This document shows positions 8,538 through 17,508 of a DNA stretch of 64,000 nt, piece by piece. Under the pieces are notes generated by a model. The model searched no databases. It was given only the letters and a program-made list of their open reading frames with translations, and was not told the DNA's origin. The DNA lies in assembly GCF_034180645.1 (NCBI RefSeq), contig NZ_JAXFNY010000008.1, positions 62,001-126,000 of the forward strand, in the 5' to 3' direction. Made by a program: the position numbers and the translations under genes. The stretch is from Mobiluncus sp034180645 (GTDB taxonomy: Bacteria > Actinomycetota > Actinomycetes > Actinomycetales > Actinomycetaceae). The stretch's first letter is position 1, and each line of letters begins with the position of its first letter.

Positions 8538-10705
8538 CCGAAAAAAAGGCACTGCCTCGCGATTTGGTGGAAAATCCGATTTCGCTGGAAGTTGTCAGCG
8601 AATACACCCCCTCCGGCGACCAGCCGGAAGCCATCGCCGAACTTGCTGAGAGAATCAATGCCGGTGAAAAAGACGTCGTGCTGTTGGGGGCGACTGGCAC
8701 CGGCAAAACCGCTACCACCGCTTGGCTCATCGAAAAACTGCAGCGTCCCACCCTGGTGCTGGAACCGAACAAAACGTTAGCGGCCCAGCTGACCGCTGAG
8801 TTTCGGGAACTTCTGCCGAAAAACGCCGTGGAATACTTCGTGTCCTACTACGACTACTACCAGCCGGAAGCCTATGTGCCGCAAACCGATACCTATATCG
8901 AAAAGGATTCCTCTATCAACGATGAAGTGGAACGCCTGCGACACTCGGCCACAAACTCCCTGCTGACACGCCGGGACGTGGTGGTCGTTTCCTCGGTATC
9001 CTGCATCTACGGTTTGGGTACCCCGGAAGAATACGTGTCGCGCGGCATTCACCTGACCCGAGGGATGCAGATTGGACGTCAAGACCTCATCAAACGCTTC
9101 GTCCAGATGCAGTACAACCGTAATGACGTGGAGTTTACGCGGGGCAATTTTCGGGTGCGTGGGGACACCATCGACATTATTCCCATGTATGAAGAACTCG
9201 GGGTGCGGGTGGAAATGTTTGGCGACGAGGTTGACGCCCTGGCTTTGCTGCACCCCGTGACCGGGGCTACTTTGCACGAGGTGAACGAAATCTATGTGTT
9301 CCCTGCCTCGCACTACGTCGCCGGTCCTGAACGTATGGAACGCGCTTTGGCCGGAATCGAGCGTGAACTGGAACAGCGCTGCAAATGGTTCCACGACCAA
9401 GGCAAACTGTTGGAAGAACAGCGCCTCAGGATGCGTACCACCTACGACTTGGAGATGCTGCGCCAGATTGGGATGTGTGCGGGCATTGAGAACTATTCTC
9501 TGCATATTGACGGCCGGCAGCCGGGAGAGCCTCCCCACACCTTGCTGGATTATTTTCCAGAAGATTTCCTGTTGGTCATTGATGAGTCTCACGTCACGGT
9601 GCCCCAGATTGGCGGCATGTTTGAAGGTGATATGTCACGGAAACGCACTCTGGTGGACTTCGGATTCCGGCTGCCCTCCGCGATGGATAATCGGCCCTTG
9701 AAATGGGAGGAATTCCAGGACCGCATCGGGCAAACAGTGTATCTGTCCGCCACCCCGGGGGACTATGAACTGGGTCTCAGCGATGGGGTAGTGGAACAAA
9801 TTATCCGCCCCACCGGCCTGGTCGACCCCAAGATTGTGGTGAAACCGGTGGAGGGCCAGATTGATGACCTGATGGAGCAGATTCGCCTGCGCACCGAAGC
9901 TGAGGAGCGGGTGCTGGTGACTACGCTGACTAAACGCATGGCGGAGGACTTGACCAAATACCTCGCTCAGCGCGGTATCAGGGTGGAATACCTGCATTCC
10001 GACGTGGATACGCTACGCCGGGTGGAACTGCTGCGATCGTTGCGTCAAGGCGAGTTCGACGTGCTGGTAGGTATCAACCTGCTGCGTGAGGGTCTGGATT
10101 TGCCCGAAGTGTCGCTGGTTTCGATCTTGGATGCCGACAAGCAGGGGTTCTTGCGTTCCACGAAGTCTCTGATTCAAACGATTGGGCGCGCCGCCCGTAA
10201 TGTGCATGGAGAAGTTCATATGTACGCCGACGCGGTTTCCGACGCGATGCGGGAAGCCATCGATGAAACCGAGCGGCGCCGCCATAAGCAGATTGCGTAT
10301 AACGAAGCCCACGGTATTGATCCGCAGCCGCTACGCAAGAAAATCTCTGACGTGACCGATATGTTGGCACGCGAAGATATCGACACGGCGGAATTATTGG
10401 GTACGGGCTATCGCCAACCAGATCAAAAGCCTTCACCTGCCGCCCGCAGCGCGGCTCAGGACGCAGCGGCAGCTCGCGCGGCACTGGAGGTCATCAGCCG
10501 AGCGCGAGCCAATGCTGCAGAGGACCAGTCAACTCAGCATGGCGCGGATGAAGATACTGTGGACTTAGTTTCTCTGGTCGCGGAACTGACCGACCAGATG
10601 CACGCGGCTGCCAGCGAGCTGCGGTTTGAGTTGGCTGCCCGGCTGCGTGATGAAATCGCCGACCTAAAGAAAGAAATCCGCCGGGGGAAAGCCTTGGGCA
10701 ACTAG
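8534..10705 (+). CDS. uvrB: Excinuclease ABC subunit B
   Basis: A 723-residue UvrB, the damage-verification helicase-like subunit of nucleotide excision repair; it receives DNA from UvrA (encoded at 20655-23504) and recruits UvrC. Walker A is LGATGTGKT; the beta-hairpin YYDYYQPEAY and the DESHVTVPQ Walker B block follow, then helicase motifs QTIGRAARN. The final 35 residues (ELRFELAARLRDEIADLKKEI) form the UvrC-interacting UVR coiled coil. I start at the ATG at 8534, overlapping the coaE stop; the frame is open 46 codons further upstream, but that stretch lies wholly inside coaE and lacks UvrB homology. Confidence 0.98.
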   Translation: MTEKKALPRDLVENPISLEVVSEYTPSGDQPEAIAELAERINAGEKDVVLLGATGTGKTATTAWLIEKLQRPTLVLEPNKTLAAQLTAEFRELLPKNAVEYFVSYYDYYQPEAYVPQTDTYIEKDSSINDEVERLRHSATNSLLTRRDVVVVSSVSCIYGLGTPEEYVSRGIHLTRGMQIGRQDLIKRFVQMQYNRNDVEFTRGNFRVRGDTIDIIPMYEELGVRVEMFGDEVDALALLHPVTGATLHEVNEIYVFPASHYVAGPERMERALAGIERELEQRCKWFHDQGKLLEEQRLRMRTTYDLEMLRQIGMCAGIENYSLHIDGRQPGEPPHTLLDYFPEDFLLVIDESHVTVPQIGGMFEGDMSRKRTLVDFGFRLPSAMDNRPLKWEEFQDRIGQTVYLSATPGDYELGLSDGVVEQIIRPTGLVDPKIVVKPVEGQIDDLMEQIRLRTEAEERVLVTTLTKRMAEDLTKYLAQRGIRVEYLHSDVDTLRRVELLRSLRQGEFDVLVGINLLREGLDLPEVSLVSILDADKQGFLRSTKSLIQTIGRAARNVHGEVHMYADAVSDAMREAIDETERRRHKQIAYNEAHGIDPQPLRKKISDVTDMLAREDIDTAELLGTGYRQPDQKPSPAARSAAQDAAAARAALEVISRARANAAEDQSTQHGADEDTVDLVSLVAELTDQMHAAASELRFELAARLRDEIADLKKEIRRGKALGN

Positions 10706-10824
10706 CCTTTCGGGTTGTGTTTCTGGTTATGTTAGCGACAAAGGGCGGCCGAGTTCGCCGAGTTTGACCAGCTTTGTGCCCCAGCCGCTTGCGGGATTGT
10801 AGTTTGCAAATGAGCTGAACAAAT

Positions 10825-10853
10825 CGGTGGCTGCTGGTATTCAGCAGCCACCG
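10825..10853. terminator. Hairpin between convergent uvrB and putA
   Basis: A perfect 12-bp stem (CGGTGGCTGCTG / CAGCAGCCACCG) with a 5-nt loop, between the convergent ends of uvrB and putA. Neither side has a long T-run (ATTTGTT on the putA side), so it is a probable but imperfect bidirectional terminator. Confidence 0.6.
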
Positions 10854-10879
10854 GATGTATTAAGTTATGAGTTCAAAGC

Positions 10880-10910
10880 CCACGTGGTGGATTAGTAATC
10901 CACCACGTGG
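10880..10910. repeat. 15-bp palindrome over the putA stop codon
   Basis: Perfect arms CCACGTGGTGGATTA and its complement around a single central G at 10895. The putA stop codon (10892-10894 on the minus strand) is inside it. On RNA only a smaller loop could form. It may be an mRNA 3'-end stabiliser, part of the terminator with the hairpin at 10825-10853, or a protein-binding palindrome. Confidence 0.6.
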
Positions 10911-12505
10911 TCCTCAAGGATACCCTTGGTAATCGGCGTGGGATCGCCAAAGCGGTGGTTCGTCAAGGCAACCGCCTGTTCGTGGAGGAACGGAATCATT
11001 TCGACCCGACCGGAATAGGTGACCGGGTGATCCCAGATGGCGATATCTACAGAACCATCGATAGCTTCGGAGACCTTGGTTCGGGTTTCACCGATGATGC
11101 GAATCCGTCCGTCAAAGCCGGCATCGTGAGCAGCCCAGCTCCGAGCCCAGTTCAACCAGGCGGCTTCATCTTGGACCATCACACTGACACCGTGCTTGGA
11201 GGCAAAACCAGCCAAGCCGGGGGTCAACGGTTTGGCCGTGGAAACCGTAATCTTGGAACCCACCAGCAACCCGGAGTGCAGCACGTGGGCAATCTCCCAG
11301 TTCTTGACGTTTTCACCGATACGCACGATAACCGGAACGGGCAGACAACGGAAAATGTTGCGTTCCACTCCGAGCTGAGACGGATCGCGATTAACCTGGA
11401 AATCCTGAGCATAAGCGGTTTCATCGCCAGCCAACGACTTCTCAAGTTTGTCCTGGTCTCCGATTTCATCGGCCAGCGCAGTCAATTCCCGCGCCAAAGT
11501 GCCGGAGGCTGAACCAGAAATGTCGCTCAAGGTGGCGTCATCCGGGCTCCATTCACCCAAAGCGTACAGGTAGGAGGGGCCGCCGGCCTTGGAACCGGCA
11601 CCCACGACCGAACGCTTCCAGCCGCCGAATGGCTGACGGCGCACGATGGCACCGGTAATACCGCGGTTGATGTAGGCATTACCGACCTGAACGTGATCGA
11701 GCCAGTACTTGATTTCGTCCGGATTCAGGGTGTGAATACCGCCGGTCAAACCGTATTCGACCTGGTTTTGCAACTCGACAGCTTCTTCCAAGGTGTCGCA
11801 GCGCATCACGCCCAAAATCGGTCCGAAGTATTCGGTCATGTGGTACTCACTGCCGGGTTTCACATTAGCGCGCACGCCAGGGCTCCACAGCAGCCCGGAA
11901 TCATCGAGTTCTTTGGGCTTGACTGCCCAACTCTGGCCAGGCTCCAACTGGGTCAAGCCGCGCATCAGCTTTTCGCCGGGCTTTTCCACCACGGGGCCCA
12001 TCTGGATACCTAAATCCCACGGGTAGCCGACTTTCAGGGACTGTACCGCGTCAATCAACTGGTTGTGGAAACGCTTGGAATTGCCAACTGTACCAACCAA
12101 AATGACCAAAGAGGCGGCCGAACACTTTTGCCCCGCGTGACCAAACGCACTCGTGACAATGTCCTTTACCGCCAGGTCAAGGTCGGCCGAAGGGGTGACG
12201 ATGATGGCGTTCTTGCCGGAAGTCTCGGCTAGCAGGCCCAGGTCAGGACGCCAGGAGCGGAACATTTGGGCAGTTTCGATGCCGCCGGTCAGAATGACGC
12301 GTTCCACCCGCGAATCGGTGACCAGAATCTTGCCCAGATCGTGATTGGCCAGAGTTACCAGCTGCAGCACGTCCTTGGGAACGCCGGCTTCCCACAGGCA
12401 TTCCGCGAGCAACGCCCCACAGCGGCGAGCGGGAGTGGCCGGCTTCAAAATGACCGGAGAACCCGCCGCCAAACCGGCAATGGTCGAGCCACCGGGAAGT
12501 TCCAC
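10892..12505 (-). CDS. PutA C-terminal piece: P5C (glutamate semialdehyde) dehydrogenase
   Basis: A frame of up to 537 residues carrying the rest of the aldehyde dehydrogenase. It holds the catalytic glutamate region GLLAETSGKNA and the catalytic cysteine in GHAGQKCSAAS, followed by PFGGWKRSVVGAGSK. Beyond the catalytic core it has about 200 more residues (from roughly 330) of the extra C-terminal domain found in some PutA/RocA proteins. It opens at an internal GTG with no ribosome-binding site, so separate translation is doubtful; it lacks the first strands of the NAD-binding fold. Confidence 0.75.
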   Translation of the reverse strand: MELPGGSTIAGLAAGSPVILKPATPARRCGALLAECLWEAGVPKDVLQLVTLANHDLGKILVTDSRVERVILTGGIETAQMFRSWRPDLGLLAETSGKNAIIVTPSADLDLAVKDIVTSAFGHAGQKCSAASLVILVGTVGNSKRFHNQLIDAVQSLKVGYPWDLGIQMGPVVEKPGEKLMRGLTQLEPGQSWAVKPKELDDSGLLWSPGVRANVKPGSEYHMTEYFGPILGVMRCDTLEEAVELQNQVEYGLTGGIHTLNPDEIKYWLDHVQVGNAYINRGITGAIVRRQPFGGWKRSVVGAGSKAGGPSYLYALGEWSPDDATLSDISGSASGTLARELTALADEIGDQDKLEKSLAGDETAYAQDFQVNRDPSQLGVERNIFRCLPVPVIVRIGENVKNWEIAHVLHSGLLVGSKITVSTAKPLTPGLAGFASKHGVSVMVQDEAAWLNWARSWAAHDAGFDGRIRIIGETRTKVSEAIDGSVDIAIWDHPVTYSGRVEMIPFLHEQAVALTNHRFGDPTPITKGILEDHVVDY

Positions 12506-14388
12506 GGCGGCGTCACCACGGTTATCTTGGCGGGAGTGAACTTCGCCCCGGCCACCTTCGACATGGCAATAGCCTCATTGGCGTAATAGTGTGCGTAATC
12601 AACGGCCTCGGATACTTCCACATCGCCCTGGTCAATGGCTTTACCGGCTTCGGAACCCATCACTTCGATAAACTCGGCGCGATGTTGGCTCATGATGACA
12701 CCGGCGCGGTGCAGAATCTCGCCGCGTTCCTCCGGGCCGAGCGCCCACCACTTCGCGCCGCCCTCCTCAGCGCGATTCAGTACGGCCTGCAATTCGTCCT
12801 CGTTGTTGATCTTGGAGGCATCGACTGTATCCTGACCAATCTGAGAATCTTGCATCCTGGCCGCAATCGCCTCACCCCAAGCCACGTTGGCCGGCAAGGA
12901 CGGATCGGAATCCGGAACATTGCGGAACGCCCATTTACCGGAATCGTCCTGGACTAGTTTGGCCAGTTCCTCAGCGGTTTCCTGGCTGCGGTCTTGATGA
13001 CGGCGCGGCCCGAACTCTAGGTCGTTGACCATAGAAATAGCTTTCTCGAAGCGGTTGCGTTCCCGTTCGTACATAGCCTGGTTCGTGGTCAGCTCAAAAG
13101 CCGCGCTCATGAAGTTTTCTTCCGCGGCGATCTCTTCCAGACGACGCACCAGGTAGCTGATGGCGACGTCGAACTCTTCGGGGTGCACCACCGGAACGTA
13201 GTACAGCAGCGGACCGGTGTCCTCCATGACCGCGCGGGCCATAGAACTGTTCATGCCCGTCAGCATCTCGAACTCGCAGCCGTGGTTTTGGAACACCCCG
13301 CGCTTGTTCGCCAGCTCATAAGCAAAACCAGCGGTGAATACGTTCATACCAGCCACGCCGATACGAATGTTCCGAGTATGCTCAGGGGTCAACGCATAGT
13401 TGAGGATACGCATATAGTTTGCGTCAGTGTGCTGCTTTGAGGGCTGCGGGGTCATCGGCCAGCCGTGTATCATGGCGTCAACGTGTTCCATAGACAGGTT
13501 CGCGCCTTTTACCACACGCACCTTGACGCGAGCTCCGCCGTTGTCGACGCGTTTCGCGGCCCAAGCCTGTAGGTCTTGCATGGCTTCCAGCGAATCCGGC
13601 AAGTAGGCCTGGAGCACGATACCGGCCTCCAGATCCTTGAACTCCTCGCGGTCCAGCAGTTGCTTGAACACATCGATGGTCATGTGCAAGTCGTGATATT
13701 CCTCCATGTCCAAGTTGATGAACTTCTTGGGGCTGAACTTGTTGGCTTCCCGATAGAGCGGCAACAGGTTTTCGACTGCGTAAGCCACCATGTTCTGGTA
13801 GTCCCAGGCGATGTGCGGTCCGGTTACGGCGGAGACTTTGATAGACACGTAGTCCACATCGTCACGCTGCAGCAGTTCCACCACGTCTTTCAGACGCCGG
13901 GAGGCCTCTTTGTTACCCAACACAGCTTCACCCAAAAGGTTCATGTTCAGCCGAGACCCGTCCGCGCGCAGTTTCGCAATAGCTCGCCCCAGGGACTTGT
14001 TTGTCACGTCAATCGCCAGGTCGCCCACCAGTTCACGGAACACCCGCCGAGCCGCCGGAACCGCAATATCGGGAACAACCGTACCCAAAGCCCCACCGTA
14101 GACAGCCGGTAGTTTCAGGTAGGGAGGCAGGAAAGACGGCTTATTGTCTTTTACCAGGGCTGCCAGATTATCTCCGGCAATCTTGATGTCCTCCGGACGC
14201 ACAACTTCATCGACAAACGCAACTGTGAAGTCCAAGCCACGCGGATCTTTTAAAGTGCGTGACAGCAGTTTAGAAGCGTAATCGACCGGGTATTTCTTTG
14301 AGGCCTCAATCCACTTCTGAGCGCGTTTTACAGCTAGCTGACCGACTTCTCTCAACTCAGCTAATTCTTGTTCATTGAGCGGTTTCAA
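12445..14388 (-). CDS. PutA N-terminal piece: proline dehydrogenase plus start of P5C dehydrogenase
   Basis: A 647-residue frame starting at TTG (14388) with AAAGGAG 6 nt upstream. Residues about 100-440 form the FAD-binding proline dehydrogenase barrel (VSIKVSAVTGP, NLDMEEYHD, ARVKVRVVKGAN, RIGVAGMNVF). Residues about 500-630 are the N-terminal part of the aldehyde dehydrogenase domain (VASKINNEDELQ, HYYANEAI, TPPWNFPVA). The final 15 residues (RPLPVWRRVLRSF) are out-of-frame sequence after the frameshift. The proline dehydrogenase half is intact and may still be functional, releasing pyrroline-5-carboxylate that the broken second domain could not process. Confidence 0.8.
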   Translation of the reverse strand: MKPLNEQELAELREVGQLAVKRAQKWIEASKKYPVDYASKLLSRTLKDPRGLDFTVAFVDEVVRPEDIKIAGDNLAALVKDNKPSFLPPYLKLPAVYGGALGTVVPDIAVPAARRVFRELVGDLAIDVTNKSLGRAIAKLRADGSRLNMNLLGEAVLGNKEASRRLKDVVELLQRDDVDYVSIKVSAVTGPHIAWDYQNMVAYAVENLLPLYREANKFSPKKFINLDMEEYHDLHMTIDVFKQLLDREEFKDLEAGIVLQAYLPDSLEAMQDLQAWAAKRVDNGGARVKVRVVKGANLSMEHVDAMIHGWPMTPQPSKQHTDANYMRILNYALTPEHTRNIRIGVAGMNVFTAGFAYELANKRGVFQNHGCEFEMLTGMNSSMARAVMEDTGPLLYYVPVVHPEEFDVAISYLVRRLEEIAAEENFMSAAFELTTNQAMYERERNRFEKAISMVNDLEFGPRRHQDRSQETAEELAKLVQDDSGKWAFRNVPDSDPSLPANVAWGEAIAARMQDSQIGQDTVDASKINNEDELQAVLNRAEEGGAKWWALGPEERGEILHRAGVIMSQHRAEFIEVMGSEAGKAIDQGDVEVSEAVDYAHYYANEAIAMSKVAGAKFTPAKITVVTPPWNFPVARPLPVWRRVLRSF

Positions 14389-14513
14389 CTTATCTCCTTT
14401 GGTGTTGTGTTTTCGCTCGGAGTACTCGTTGCTCGCGAGAGTAATTCCGTACCCTTTTACCTATCATTTACTGAGGATTTTTGCACAGACTTTAACGTCT
14501 ATTTTAGACAAAT

Positions 14514-16169
14514 TCAAGAATTCTTTTTCTCCGCAACGGATTGAGACTGCTTTTCCTCGAGAGTCTTAATCAGACCCTTCGGATCGGGCTGACCCTTAGC
14601 AATGGCCACGGCACGTTCGAATTCCTCAAGAATCTGGGGGTCATCCCGCCAAGTCGCATTGGAAACCAGCCAAGCTACCAGCAGGCACAGCAAGAATCCG
14701 GGCACGATTTCGTACAGGTGTGTATAGACAATCCACGAGGCGTCGCCGTTGTTGAACGCTTTGTTCCACAGCACCGCCACCACGGCACCCACGACCATGC
14801 CAGAAGCCGCTCCCTGCCAGGTTAGTTTCTTCCAATAGAGGGACAGAATGACGATGGGGCCAAAAGCAGCTCCGAAACCTGCCCAGGCGAAGGACACCAG
14901 TCCCAGTACGGAGTTCGATGGATCTATAGCCAGCAAGGCCGCCACCACGGACACCAACAGAACTGTGATACGGCCGAGCAGAACACCCTTGTTATCGCTG
15001 AGTTCTTTCTTGGTTGCCCCGTGATAGATGTCCTCCACCATGGCCGAGGACGTGACCAGCAGTTGCGAGGACACAGTGGACATAATTGCGGCCAGGATAG
15101 CGGCCAGCATGAAGCCAGCCATAATGGCCGGGAACAGTGTGGTCCCCATGACCAGGAACACGGTTTCTTGGGGGTTGCCCTCCACGCCCTCTTTCGGTAG
15201 CAAATCAGGAATCATGCCCTTTTCGCTCATGGCACGGCCGATAATAGCGGTCATGCCGGTACCGACCAGGCAGAACACCATCCACCCCAGCCAGAAGCGC
15301 CGAGCGGGAGTGGCTTGACGGGGGGAACGCAGCGCCATGAAACGCACAATAATGTGGGGCATCCCGAAGTAACCGAATCCCCACGCTACGTTGGAAATCC
15401 AGTCCATCCACCCGACGGCGTCAAGTCCGGTGCCCAGGGGGTTCAACAGGGAGTTGTCGCCAGTGGTCGACAGACCTTCGGCGACACCACCGAACCCGCC
15501 AATAACGACCAATCCCATAATCGGCACCGCTACCAAGGCCACCATCATAATCAAACCTTGCACCATATCTGTCCAAGACACAGCCAGGAAGCCGCCGACC
15601 AGGGTGTAGAGAATCACGATGCCGGCCACAAACACCATGCCGACGTGGTAGTCCCAACCAAAGGTGGACTTAAAGAAAGTACCGCCGGCCACCATGCCAG
15701 AGGACACGTACAGGGTAAAGAACACCACGATGATAATGCCCGCTACGTAGCGTATGATTTTCGACTCATCGTGAGTACGGTTGGAAAAGAACGAGGGGAC
15801 AGTAATCGAGTCGCCAGCGACTTCCGTATAAGCACGCAAGCGCGGCGCGGTGACCAGCCAGTTAATCCAGGCACCGACGGTCAAACCAATTGCAATCCAG
15901 CCGTTGAAAATCCCGCTGAGGTACATGGCTCCGGGCAGCCCCATCATCAACCAGCCGGACATGTCTGCTGCACCAGCGGAAAGGGCGGCTACAAAGGGAG
16001 GCAGGTCACGCCCGCCCAGCATGTAGTCGTCCAAGCTCTTGGAACGCGTATAGCCATAGATTCCAATCATGATCATGGCTACGAAATAGATAATCATCGC
16101 GATGGCGATGCCCGCGGGGTTAGCCGTGGTTCCGGCGGCTCCTGCGGGTACAACTGTAGTTATGCACAT
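14514..16169 (-). CDS. putP: Sodium/proline symporter
   Basis: A 551-residue sodium:solute symporter of the PutP type. About 13 membrane segments are visible, with the signatures YMLGGRDLPPFVAALSAGAADMS in the first third, FGYFGMPHIIVRFMA, and SMVEDIYH-like text near residue 380. These match Na+-coupled proline uptake rather than the glucose or panthothenate branches. AAAGG lies 7-8 nt upstream of the ATG. The gap to putA is 125 nt and both genes point the same way, so uptake and oxidation of proline are probably co-regulated. With putA frameshifted, the importer may serve proline uptake for protein synthesis or osmoprotection. Confidence 0.95.
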   Translation of the reverse strand: MCITTVVPAGAAGTTANPAGIAIAMIIYFVAMIMIGIYGYTRSKSLDDYMLGGRDLPPFVAALSAGAADMSGWLMMGLPGAMYLSGIFNGWIAIGLTVGAWINWLVTAPRLRAYTEVAGDSITVPSFFSNRTHDESKIIRYVAGIIIVVFFTLYVSSGMVAGGTFFKSTFGWDYHVGMVFVAGIVILYTLVGGFLAVSWTDMVQGLIMMVALVAVPIMGLVVIGGFGGVAEGLSTTGDNSLLNPLGTGLDAVGWMDWISNVAWGFGYFGMPHIIVRFMALRSPRQATPARRFWLGWMVFCLVGTGMTAIIGRAMSEKGMIPDLLPKEGVEGNPQETVFLVMGTTLFPAIMAGFMLAAILAAIMSTVSSQLLVTSSAMVEDIYHGATKKELSDNKGVLLGRITVLLVSVVAALLAIDPSNSVLGLVSFAWAGFGAAFGPIVILSLYWKKLTWQGAASGMVVGAVVAVLWNKAFNNGDASWIVYTHLYEIVPGFLLCLLVAWLVSNATWRDDPQILEEFERAVAIAKGQPDPKGLIKTLEEKQSQSVAEKKNS

Positions 16170-16275
16170 ATTGAACCTTTCTGAAAAATATTAGACCGGC
16201 AACAATGCGGGCCGTATGCTTCGACAAGCGACATCATAGTACTTAAGTCCTATTTTTAGAAACGTGACCGCATCC

Positions 16276-16284
16276 TGATACAAT
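16276..16284 (+). promoter_or_regulatory. Extended -10 promoter for the riboswitch-terC transcript
   Basis: TGATACAAT, an extended -10 box, 7-15 nt before the probable start of the riboswitch. No good -35 is present (TTAGAA at 17-bp spacing). Confidence 0.55.
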
Positions 16285-16290
16285 TGCACG

Positions 16291-16433
16291 TACGAGAGGG
16301 AGTATTCCCACTAATGGGGGCATCGTCATCACAGTGAAGCCATCCGCCGTCCATACTGCGGAACCGCGGCACTCGGTGTCATCGGCCTGCGAGACGTCAG
16401 GCGGGGAGAGACTTTCGGTACCCAACTAGTTTC
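16291..16433 (+). ncRNA. Probable yybP-ykoY (Mn2+) riboswitch in the terC leader
   Basis: The leader has the two conserved loop sequences of the yybP-ykoY class: GAGAGGGAGTATTCCC near the 5' end (16294-16308) and CTGCGAGACGTC (16387-16398) near the 3' end, separated by GC-rich stems. The class senses Mn2+ and often precedes TerC-family exporters, as here. Downstream, CGGTAC (16417-16422) can pair with GTACCG (16434-16439) and so partly cover the GGAGG ribosome-binding site at 16439-16443, suggesting translational control. Boundaries are approximate. Confidence 0.78.
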
Positions 16434-16454
16434 GTACCGGAGGAACGTTTACAC

Positions 16455-17453
16455 ATGCATGTGCCCCTATTGGCTTGGATAATTCTCTTTGTCGTTGTTA
16501 TCGGCATTTTGACCTTTGATTTTTTTGCCCACGTTCGCAAGGACCATTTCCCCTCCCTAAAGGAAGCAGCGACGTGGACCGCTATCTACATCTTCATAGC
16601 TTTGGCAGCCGGGTTAGTCATCGGTTTGACGTTGGGCTGGGATTTGGGCGGACAATACTTCGCCGGCTGGGTCACCGAGTGGTCACTGTCGCTGGATAAC
16701 TTGTTTGTGTTTGTCATCATCATTTCGGCCTTTAAGGCCCCGCGCGAGGTCCAGCAAAAAATCGTTGCGGTCGGCATCACTTTGGCGCTCGTGTTCCGTC
16801 TCATTTTCATCCTGCTGGGAGCCGCCCTCATCGAGCGTTTTAGCTGGATTTTCTATATTTTTGGTGTGTTCTTGCTGTTTACCGCGGTGCAACAGATTCG
16901 TGAAGGCAGCGCGAGTTCCGATGAAGAGGCGGAATACAAAGATAACGTTTTTGTGGCCTGGGTGCGCCGGATTTTCCCGTTCACGCCCGACTATGTGGGG
17001 CATCAATACTTTGCGACGATTGATGGCAAACGTCACATCACGCCCTTCCTCCTGGTGGTTGTGGCGGTGGGGTCAGCAGACGTGATGTTTGCGGTTGACT
17101 CCATTCCCGCCATTTTTGGTCTCACCAACGAGGCCTTCATCGTGTTCGCTGCCAACGCCTTTGCCTTGATGGGATTGCGCCAGTTGTACTTCCTCATCGA
17201 AGGCCTGATGGAACGCTTGATTTTCTTGCACTACGGACTGGCCGCCATTCTGGCTTTTATCGGGGGTAAACTCATCATTCACGCGTTGAGTACGAACGAA
17301 ATTCCGTTTATCAACGGTGGCCAGCCCTTTACCGGACTACCCGAAGCGACCATCCCCGTGTCTTTGGGTTACATCGTCGGGGTGCTGATTATTACCACGG
17401 TGACTTCTCTATTGGTCAGCCGACATCGGGCGAACCAAGAGCGTCGCGATTAA
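16455..17453 (+). CDS. TerC-family integral membrane protein, probable Mn2+ exporter
   Basis: A 332-residue TerC protein with eight to nine membrane segments. Conserved acidic membrane motifs are present: SLSLDNLFVFVIIISAF (about residue 77) and GSADVMFAVDSIPAIFGLT (about residue 205), plus FAANAFALMGLRQLYF. TerC proteins such as Alx and MeeF/YkoY export manganese or supply it to secreted enzymes; tellurite resistance is the older label. A GGAGG 11 nt upstream supports the ATG. The upstream yybP-ykoY-like leader fits Mn2+-induced expression. The gene stands alone between putP and a secreted protease. Confidence 0.92.
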   Translation: MHVPLLAWIILFVVVIGILTFDFFAHVRKDHFPSLKEAATWTAIYIFIALAAGLVIGLTLGWDLGGQYFAGWVTEWSLSLDNLFVFVIIISAFKAPREVQQKIVAVGITLALVFRLIFILLGAALIERFSWIFYIFGVFLLFTAVQQIREGSASSDEEAEYKDNVFVAWVRRIFPFTPDYVGHQYFATIDGKRHITPFLLVVVAVGSADVMFAVDSIPAIFGLTNEAFIVFAANAFALMGLRQLYFLIEGLMERLIFLHYGLAAILAFIGGKLIIHALSTNEIPFINGGQPFTGLPEATIPVSLGYIVGVLIITTVTSLLVSRHRANQERRD

Positions 17454-17496
17454 CCCCGAGAGACGTGGAAATCTAAATACTTCCCAAACTCGCCGA

Positions 17497-17502
17497 TAAA
17501 TT
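17497..17502 (+). promoter_or_regulatory. -10 box of probable leaderless protease promoter
   Basis: TAAATT, then six nucleotides (ACAGTT) and the GTG start at 17509. There is no Shine-Dalgarno sequence. Confidence 0.55.
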
Positions 17503-17508
17503 ACAGTT

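Larger units (their letters stand above)
10892..14388 (-). pseudogene. putA: putA, bifunctional proline dehydrogenase / P5C dehydrogenase, frameshifted
   Basis: Together the two minus-strand frames 14388-12445 and 12505-10892 make one PutA-type enzyme that oxidises proline to glutamate. Frame one runs through proline dehydrogenase and into the aldehyde dehydrogenase domain as far as VVTPPWNFPVA, then goes out of frame and stops; frame two resumes as PGGSTIAGLAAGSPVILKP. A family-like sequence would be TPPWNFPVAIPGGSTIAG. The junction at 12488-12498 reads TTCCCGGTGGC once. Two copies of the 13-nt unit TTCCCGGTGGCNA in tandem would restore exactly that peptide and an open frame of 1169 residues (3497+13 nt). 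This looks like loss of one tandem repeat unit. putP lies immediately upstream. Confidence 0.85.

Noticed and set aside
15315..16184. 289-codon frame antisense to putP
   Set aside because: Its His/Gly/Gln-rich composition is typical of reverse-strand translation of a membrane protein gene.
16243..16425. 60-codon minus-strand frame in the terC leader
   Set aside because: Coincides with the structured riboswitch; no ribosome-binding site or recognisable protein.
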